A stretch of 64,000 bases of DNA, from the NCBI GenBank assembly GCA_022495995.1, contig JAFEMH010007533.1, positions 22,252 through 86,251 on the forward strand, given 5' to 3'. The stretch's first letter is position 1, and each line of letters opens with the position of its first letter. This document shows, piece by piece, positions 56,415 through 64,000 of this stretch. Below the pieces are notes generated by a model. The model saw only the letters and a list, made by a program, of their open reading frames with translations. It was not told where the DNA came from and ran no database searches. This stretch comes from Adenophora triphylla var. japonica. Lineage: Eukaryota; Streptophyta; Magnoliopsida; Asterales; Campanulaceae. A program made the translations under genes and the position numbers.

Positions 56415-59340
56415 TTAATAAATGCGCAAAAATCTTGTAAAAAACGCGTTTTTACGAAGGCTAACAAAAACGTGTTTTCCACCGCGGTTCATTTAACGGA
56501 CGGTTCATACACACGCTTTTCGGTCAGGTTCAATTTCCTTTCGTCATTTTGCGCTATTCAATTTGATTTTTCGTACTTGTTCTTCAAGGATTTCGAACGG
56601 TTTTCGTAGATTTTCATCAATTTCCATTGATTTATATCTTCTCCGAGCGTTTTTAGTCGTATTTTTACTTCTTCTCAGAGCATTATGGTTGCCAAACCAA
56701 AGAAATCAGGAGCAAGCGTCGGAACGAATGTATGATTTTTGAAAATGTATTATACTTGATTTTACTTCTTTTTAGACATGTTTTCAGTCGTATTTTTCTT
56801 CGATTTCCACCTATTGTTATGTATTAATGTTGGCACATTATATTCGTGATGCTTGACACTTTGAAACCCTAACCCTGTCACTTTTGATTCCACCTATTGT
56901 TATGGATTAATGAAGTGGCACATTATATTCGTAATGCTTGACATTTTGAAACCCTAACAGCTTGGCACTTTTGAAACACTAATTCGACATTTTGAAAACT
57001 CTAACACGCGACACTTTCAAACAATGATCTGGTACTTTCAAACAGCTGAGCGACACTTTGTAAATCGGTGTTAGATTTATAAAAATGTGCCTAGTGTTTG
57101 TTTTTGAACATGCCGGTATTAGATTTTGAATGTACCGGTGTTTGTTATTCTATGTACCGAGTGTTAATATTAATAAGTGCCAGTGTTAATATTTTGGAGT
57201 ACCAGTTTACTTTTTTGAAATGCCGGTATTTGTTTTTATATGTGCCGGGGTTACTTATTTGAAGTGCTAGTGTTCATTATTTGAAGTACCGGTGGTACTC
57301 ATTTGAAGTGTCGGTGTTCATTATTTGAAGTACCCAGTGTACATTTGATGGCACTTTGTAACATTGATCTTGGCACTTTGTAACACCTTGTTGGTGGCAC
57401 TTTACAATGATGCTTTGGCATCTTAAAATACTTTTGTTGGCACTTTAAAATACGTGTAATGTTTTTGTTATGTATTTTTAGGTGCATCAGCGTAAAAGGG
57501 ATGGGGATGATGATGATGTTGATACCTTTAATAAGAAACCTACGGGGGTGATAGATTTGAGCATTCTTGTACTCTAAAAGACTTGTTGAGCTCTGTTTAA
57601 CTCCGAGATCGAAGCGAGAGAGACGTTAGGGCTATTGATTTTGGCTCTTTATTGAGTCTTGGGGTTAAGGTATTAAGCCGCTTAGGCTTGTTCATTTTCT
57701 TGTTGAGAGATTTGAACCAATAACAAGGATTCAACAAATTGATTCATCAAAAGAATATGTGATTACATCATCGGAATGTTTTTGATATATTTTGTCTCCC
57801 TGAGGAATGTTGCAAATGATAAAGGTGAATCGATTCATCCAGTGATAATTTGGAATTGAGAAAGCGATATTTTCAAGAATTTGGGGCGATGACTAAAGAT
57901 GGTCTTCCTGCCTATAAACTTGTGAAACGCATATCCGAAGTTACATCAAGGTGGGGATGAGTTTAAACGCTTGTTTGTTCTATTTGTTGTTTGAATTTTT
58001 CTTGCTCAGGTAGTTACGAAAACATATTGACATATCATTGTTAAGCCTTGTAGAATACGTTTCACAAATAAAGGAAGTTTGATTGGATTTGTCGATATGT
58101 TCTGGATAAATTATGTGAGGGTGTTACGAGGTTTAAGCTACCTCATAAAAATTCAAAGAAGCTGCCGGCTGGTCAACCTGTGTGACCTGGACTTGGTGAT
58201 TGCTTACCTTTAGATTTTCATTTCAAGGGTTGAAAGAATCATCTACATTATCGCCCTTTGTATTCGGCATTGGAATGCAAAAAAATTTAAGGCGAGGATT
58301 GATTCTGAATCTATAAGTACCTTAGAGAGAGCGATTTTGTTGATGAAGTACCATTGTGATTTTCATGAAGTTATTACTCCATTGATGATTGAAAGTGGCT
58401 GAAAGGAAAGAAATGCGATAATCAAGCGATCTAAGTACCGTTAATTTGAAATTCTTACATTGGTACTTTGAGATTGCGTTGTAAATCTTGTGTCACTATA
58501 GATTACTTGCACCTTTGGCACAATTAATAACACATGTACCGGCACATTAAAAATACCGACCAACCGGCACAATCATTTGTGCTGCATATGGCACAATTGC
58601 AGCTATTGCGAAAACTAGCACCAATCGAGTATTCAAACATGCAACTGGCCCAGCACAATTGAACTCATTCTTACTATTTTTTCATTGATGTAGGTTGCTA
58701 AAGAATCATGGGATATATTTAGGAAGGACCTTGATAATGCTTTGTCTATGCACATATTGAAAGAGTGAAAAACTTATCCAAGAAGGATAAAGGGGAGAAC
58801 AATGCGGTAAATGAGAAGGGGAAAGAGAGAAGTACAACGACGGGGGGTAAAGGAAGTAGAGAGAAGATATTTTTAACGACAAAGATTTTTCGGAGATTGA
58901 TAAATATTGTTTGAGACCTTTTGAAAGAAAACAAAGGAGCGATATGGTAAAAAAAAAGAAAAGGTTCAACTCCATCATTTGACATTCTATCTCGTGTCGG
59001 GTGAGAAAAAAAATAGAAGATACAGTTGAAGGAACGAGGAATTAAATGAGATTTTGCGAGGGGAATAGATGAAGGTGAGAAGAAGATGATGCTGAACAAA
59101 TGAGAAAGATGTTCAAAATTTGTTTGAAGAATTTAAATGAGAGTTTCTTTAGGAGTTGTTACGAGATGTTGAACGTAGGTGTGCTCAATGAATTGTGGAG
59201 CGAAATTGCTTACTTGAGAAAGTTGTATCTTACATTCTCGATTTATGATTAACGCAACCACGATGTTTTTGTTCGATGTTGAAGGCGAGAAAGGAGGTTG
59301 TTGACTGTCTATGCACTGTCTACACTTTTCAAGAACTCTT
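56415..59340 (+). mobile_element. Decayed TIR element with GGCAC repeats and a broken coding region
   Basis: The left end CTTGTAAAAAACGCGTTTTT then AACAAAAACGTGTTTT matches the ends of the element at 14936-16018. Repeats of GGCACTTT, TACCGGT and similar units lie at 56830-57460 and again at 58490-58640. Between them, 57480-58440 decodes in pieces as IDFGSLLSLGVKVL, FCLPEECCK and KLPHKNSKKLPAGQP, reminiscent of the DUF1985/aminotransferase-like genes carried by plant MULEs; this comparison is from memory. Frames are broken throughout, and the right terminus was not found. Confidence 0.5.
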
Positions 59341-59401
59341 AAGGGGGTAAGCTATAAATTTATCAATACACAAACAACGGCAACCTTTATGAATGTATAC
59401 A

Positions 59402-60398
59402 TGTAGACACCCCATTACGAACACATCGGATCATACTTATACCATCTCTAAGAAAGTCTCGCTTTGAGTCAAGAAGTAGAAATCCACCATTTCGTCATGT
59501 TTCGTTAAGTTTTGACTAACCACCGTTAGTTTGGGACTAAGCGCATGCGCGAGATAACGAGGAGGGGGCAAAAAGCGCTGCCCACACGAGGAACAATATC
59601 TCGCCGCGAGATAGGCGTGTCTCGCGCGAGATATCCCCCTACTGCAGGTCTCGGGAGCGACGAGTTTCCTCGTCGATTTCCAACCCTCTTTTCGGAGTAA
59701 AACTTTTATCCCTCATAGGCCAACCAATAGGATTTGGGGTCTGAGAACCATCGATAGGGTTTTACCTCTCCACTTCTTCCCTATCCATCACCTATAAATA
59801 CTTGGTGACTTCCCAAGGTTGCAGGGAGGCCCCAGGACTCGGCCCGGCCGAATTTTCACAAACACACACATTTTGTTGGTTTCTTTCCTTGAAAGAATCC
59901 TGCAAAATCATCCTAAAAAGTCACCTCATAGATTTGTTTGTCAGCCTTGTTGATAAACAAACATCAAGCTCCAAATCAAGGATCGAGGCGAAGCTTCTGT
60001 CCGTATTCGAGACTCGATTCTAAACTTGAGTCGAAACTCCGCCCCAAATCACCTCCACGCAAGGTAACCCTTAAATCCCTTTCTAATTGATTGTTAGAGT
60101 GGTATGAGTCCATAGAATCTAGGATCGACCTATAGCCTCTCCAAAATCGTGGAAGACGGTCTCGAAACGAATCGATCCTACATTCCGTTTAACCCCGTTA
60201 AATGGATCTTTATTTGTAATATTTAAAAATCATTTTCTCTTCTTTTGAAAACCTCTCTTTTCTTTAGCAAGACCGAGTCTCCGGATTTGGTAGAAATGGA
60301 TGCTCCTTGACCTACCCATTTCATAGCTTCAAGCCCTAGAACCCAAATCTCTCTTTCAAAATGGTTTTCCTATTTTCTCCAATCGAATAATATATGAG
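59402..60398 (+). repeat. 5' LTR of a Tat-like retrotransposon
   Basis: Starts TGTAGACACCCCATTACG, a typical Tat LTR start, and has TATAAATA at 59793-59800 with ATCTCGCGCGAGAT-type palindromes at 59538-59631. It is followed at 60399 by TGGCGACTC, the same primer-site core as element A. The internal region beyond is replaced by an L1 copy. Confidence 0.65.
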
Positions 60399-60407
60399 TG
60401 GCGACTC
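60399..60407 (+). other. Primer binding site core, TGGCGACTC
   Basis: Directly after the LTR at 59402-60398 and identical in its nine-base core to the site at 18512 of element A, which suggests the same lineage. Confidence 0.6.
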
Positions 60408-60491
60408 AACAAAAAGATAAAATTCTTTTCTCACGACGCTACAATACACTTATACATTTATTTTTTGTTTATAGCGAGTGCCATCTGTCTA

Positions 60492-63400
60492 TTTTTTTTT
60501 TTGGCGAAAGGAGGACGGCACCTCCACAGATTTTATTAAATAAAGAAAATAATTACAAACGTGGTGGGGGACATTACAACCTCGGCCACCGGGAAAAGGA
60601 AATCTAGGGGGAGGCCATACACACGATCGTATGGTCCTCTACAATATAAGGAGAGGTGACTCTGATAAATAGAAAACAATGCATATAAAAATACGGCCGT
60701 AGAGTTAATGAAATCGAGCATGTGGGATCCTAGCCTTGTCGAGAAACAACACGGCGATTTTGCGGTACCTAGGAATATCACTAAAAGAAGTGAATGTGAA
60801 ATTTTGGACCTCGTTTTGCGGCAATGTTAGCAAAATATCCGCTACACCATTCCACTTCGCGAAGAATATGAGTAATTCGAACTTCCGTTTGAGCCGATAA
60901 TCTATGGATATGGGAAATAACATACCAAACGGCCCATGGGATATGGTACTCCCGAGATAAGAATCCGCATCAAAACACTGAGTCAACCTCTAACCAAACC
61001 ACGATGGAAGCCACGAGCTTGTGCTAAAATAAGCCCGTCCAGGTGCGGCCATGGCCTCACTTAAATCATATTGGATTGGCGGCCATAAAAATAGGAGAAA
61101 CCAAGAACAAAATCCCGCTGTGATTCCTAAAAACACCTCCCAAGAAGCAATTCCCGGGTTACCCCTAGAAACTCCATCCGTGTTAAGCTTAATCTAAATC
61201 AAACGTTAGGGGATCCCATAGAACCATTCGGACTTTAGGAATCAAAAAGGGTTTAGGGGCCAAATGAAATATATCCATCAAATATTTATTATCTTGACTT
61301 CTCGTGAATGAAAGGGAGAAAGAGAGAGCGATATTAGAAACTTGAGTACGAACCTTATGAATAATAGCATTGGAACTCATATGCACATCTTCAAATCTGC
61401 TCTTATTTCTAGCGCACCAAATCTCCCATAAAATTAGAGCTGGAAGGAGACGAGAAAGCCATGCGCAGACATTGTAATCGAATTAGAATGACTTTGCCAC
61501 CAACTAATGAGGACCTGATTCAAATGACCCATGAAACATCGAATGCCACACAAGCCACTAAAGAAATCCCAAACTTTCTTAGCAATATCCCCATAAACCA
61601 AAGTATGCGCCATGTATTCTTCACTTGCTGCATTACAACAGTTACATTTAGAAGCAAGGGAGATACCTTTAGACCGAATTCTCTCATCCGTAGGCAAGCC
61701 ATTATGCAAAGCACGCCAAAGAAACACCGAAATCTTTTTGGGGATATATTTGCTCCAGCAATAAGAATATATAATAGAGTGAGGACGGCTAGAACGACAT
61801 TCTCTCCAAGCTGAGTTAACAGAGAACTTACCAGAAGAAGAAGGCATCCATATAGGGACGTCCTCCTTATCCGACAGAGAAAGAGCATGAGAATTTATCA
61901 GAGACACAAGCTGCTGGCCAAAAGACTTTCGGATGTGATCATTATGAAGAGCTCCATTATGGAAAAGAGAAGAGACTTCAGCGTGAGCAAAAGGAAATGG
62001 ACCCATATCCCCTTCCAACCATTTTTCATGAATGGAAATGTCTCCTCTCCCAACCCTCCAAGCTAATCTATCCTCCACTAAAGGCTTTGCTGCAATTAAT
62101 CTTTTCCAAATATGAGAAGAGTATGATGTGAGACAAGCATCCATAGGGTGAATTTCCCAACAATATTTAGCCAACATAAGATCACTCCATAAGGATTTAG
62201 AAGTACGCAAACGCCACCAAAGTTTCATGGAGAAGGCCATAGCCATATCTTCGAATTTTCGAATCCCCAAGCCTCCCTCTTCAATCGGCCAGCTCATTTT
62301 TTCCCAAGAAAGCCAATGACATTTCTTCTCCCCATCATTAGAACTCCAAAAAAATCTCATAATAATCTTCTCCAAAGCACGAAAAACCCCTTTTGGAGGA
62401 TCAATGAGGGATAAATAATAGAGAGGCATAGCAGATAAGCAAGATTGAATAAGAGTGAGTTTGGCTCCAAAAGAGAGTAATTTACCCTTCCAAGAAGCAA
62501 GTCTAGATTCCATTTTTCTTATGAGGGGAGTAAAGATGCTGATCTTCTTTTTACCCGTGTATAACGGGCATCCCAAATATAGCAATGGGAGATCTTGTTT
62601 TACAAAACCCGTAGTGGCTGCCACAATCTCATCCCTATTACCATTTTTACCCGTAATGAAGCAGGACTTGTTGGTATTCACTAACTGGCCCGAAAAATTC
62701 TGGTACCAATCCAAGTATTTCATATGCGCCTCTAAAGAAGATTTCGATCCATTACAAAAGATAATCACATCATCCGCATAGGCAAGGTGAGAAATTAAAG
62801 GAGAATTGATATGAATACGGTACCGGTACTGAGGGAACATAGTATGCAGCTGATTTAAACCCCTACTCATCATTTCCGCCGCAATAATAAAAAGATAAGG
62901 AGATAAGGGGTCTCCTTGCCTAAGGCCCCTTGTAGAGTGAAAAAAACCACAACTTTCACCATTAACAAGGACGGAGAACCAGCTATTAGAAATACACCGG
63001 AATATGAGATCAATCCAAACCTCATTAAAACCAAATTGCCGCATCACCTTAATAAGACCGAACCAAGATAACCGATCATAAGCTTTCGCCATATCAAGCT
63101 TGAGAGCCACATTAGAACCCCGAACCTTTTTGTTTATAGATTGCATAATTTCCTGAGCCAATAAGACATTCTCATGAATAACTCTACCTTGAACAAACCC
63201 ACTCTGCTCCGGGGAAATAATTCTAGGAAGAATGGGAGCAAGACGACACGTTAATAATTTTGTAACCACCTTATTACAGAAATTTCATAGGCTAATCGGT
63301 CTCAGGTCCGAGAAAGAAGAGGGAGAATCCACCTTAGGAATTGTGACAATTAAAGTACTAGTCCAGCTTCTTGGCATTTGAAACCCAGAAAAGAAATCAC

Positions 63401-63578
63401 CAATAGCACGCACCAAATCAGCCTTAATTATATCCCAGCAGCCCTTATAAAATTCACCCGTGAAACCATCCGGACCAGCTGCACTTTGGCCATTCATAGA
63501 AAAAATTACCTGACGAACTTCATCCTCATTAGGGACAGCCGTTAGCGAAGTGTTATCCTCTTCAGTAATCAGCCGAGG
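60492..63578 (-). mobile_element. L1-type LINE, 3.1 kb, 5'-truncated
   Basis: Poly(A) tail (T run on plus, 60492-60502) and the family 3' end GGCGAAAGGAGGACGGCAC. ORF2 reads from 63578 to 61434 with one stop; the RNase H part (61430-60600) is decayed. The high-coordinate end abuts an LTR-like TGTTGGGTATGC at 63579. A 3'-flank CTGTCTATTTT also occurs at 63640-63650, an alternative sign of the true 5' end. Confidence 0.9.
61434..63578 (-). pseudogene. L1 ORF2 fragment: reverse transcriptase and zinc-binding domain
   Basis: In order: GPDGFTGEFYKGCWD and TLIVTIPKV (63500-63350), then a TGA at 63285-63287 within the ISL...NFxNK motif, then SGFVQGRVIHENVLLAQE, the catalytic ALKLDMAKAYDR, GLRQGDPLSPYLF and the active-site AYADD (near 62780), then the GGLGIRKFEDMAMAFSMKLW region and the zf-RVT domain (FLWRALHNGLPTD, CNCC). 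611 codons are open after the TGA. Apart from that codon the RT looks intact. The AP endonuclease is missing through truncation. Confidence 0.92.
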
Positions 63579-64000
63579 TGTTGGGTATGCATGTTTTAAC
63601 CCTCCTATTTTGTATTAGATTTGATTGATACCATAACCTCCTGTCTATTTTAAGGACTTTAGGACCCTATGTAATGAAGCTTAGACTTCAATTTTTTAGT
63701 TAAGTCCATTTTATAGATTAGGTTAAATTTAGGCTTGAAGACTGGCACAAGACTCATTGGAATTGAGAGTTGCAGTTCAATGTTTCAAACCGCTTCTTCC
63801 AACCGCCCTAGCAAAACCGCCCTTAGCATTTGCTTGGTGAAATCCTTTGTTTGAAACTACCCTTGAACTACTCCAGTGCAACCGCCCTATGATGAACCGC
63901 ACCTTGCAGCTCATCATCAACCGCACTTTGCAACCTCACTGGAGTTACCAACCGCTCCTGTCAAACCGCCTACTCCAGAACCGCTCCAATGATTGAGACT
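63579..64000. repeat. LTR-like sequence with AACCGC repeats, cut by window end
   Basis: Starts TGTTGGGTATGC where LINE coding stops. From 63788 to 63990 the hexamer AACCGC occurs nine times, often as AACCGCCCT or AACCGCTCC. No coding is seen. Interpretation as the beginning of an LTR is inference, since the partner lies outside the window. Confidence 0.4.

Noticed and set aside
58706..59099. Minus-strand hydrophobic frames of 90 and 117 codons
   Set aside because: Antisense of purine-rich coding remnant in the decayed TIR element; hydrophobicity follows from base composition.

Overview
This window is from a plant nuclear genome, an angiosperm and most likely a eudicot. The evidence is a canonical ten-exon plant protein phosphatase gene with GT-AG introns, a plant-type RING-H2 ubiquitin ligase gene, and plant families of LTR retrotransposons, L1 and RTE LINEs, MULEs, hAT elements and Stowaway-like MITEs. 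The sequence does not identify genus or family. I see no prokaryotic-style operon, CRISPR array, tRNA or rRNA gene.

Only two host genes are well supported. At 1084-13168 (minus) is a complete PP6-type serine/threonine phosphatase catalytic subunit (FyPP type). It has ten exons totalling 912 bases (303 residues) spread over 12 kb because its introns are full of small transposons. At 46023-47156 (plus) is an intact, intronless-CDS RING-H2 E3 ubiquitin ligase of 376 residues.

Layout. 1-13.2 kb holds the phosphatase gene, whose introns carry Stowaway, hAT, MULE, SINE and RTE pieces. 13.2-16 kb is its upstream region: a tandem duplication with two insertions, then an element rich in GGCAC repeats. 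17.1-37.0 kb is a nested block. An old, broken plus-strand Ty3/gypsy element (A) contains a minus-strand gypsy element (B, 23850-35927, target duplication TATAT). B contains a minus-strand copia element (C, 28030-34166, target duplication AAGGT) and a truncated L1 LINE (25796-27629). A also carries a hAT-like element. 37.0-45.8 kb holds further LTR and gypsy fragments, a MULE with long arms, a LINE, a MITE and a palindrome-bearing MULE that ends about 215 bp before the RING gene start codon. 47.2-56.2 kb has an RTE tail split by a probable solo LTR, a nearly full-length but broken RTE LINE, a 157-bp AT microsatellite and a truncated L1 copy. 56.4-59.3 kb is a second GGCAC-repeat element with a decayed coding region. 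59.4-64.0 kb holds the 5' LTR of another gypsy-like element, a 3.1-kb L1 copy with a nearly open ORF2, and an LTR-like sequence at the right edge.

The host genes do not form a pathway here; what links most features is transposition history. The most interesting patterns are: clusters of short CG-centred palindromes or repeats 60-270 bp upstream of a TATA box in several unrelated LTR families; an array of nine 24-bp palindromes inside the MULE before the RING gene; a gag region whose six stops are all TAG; and a local tandem duplication that preserves the empty site of one of its insertions exactly and brackets a second one.
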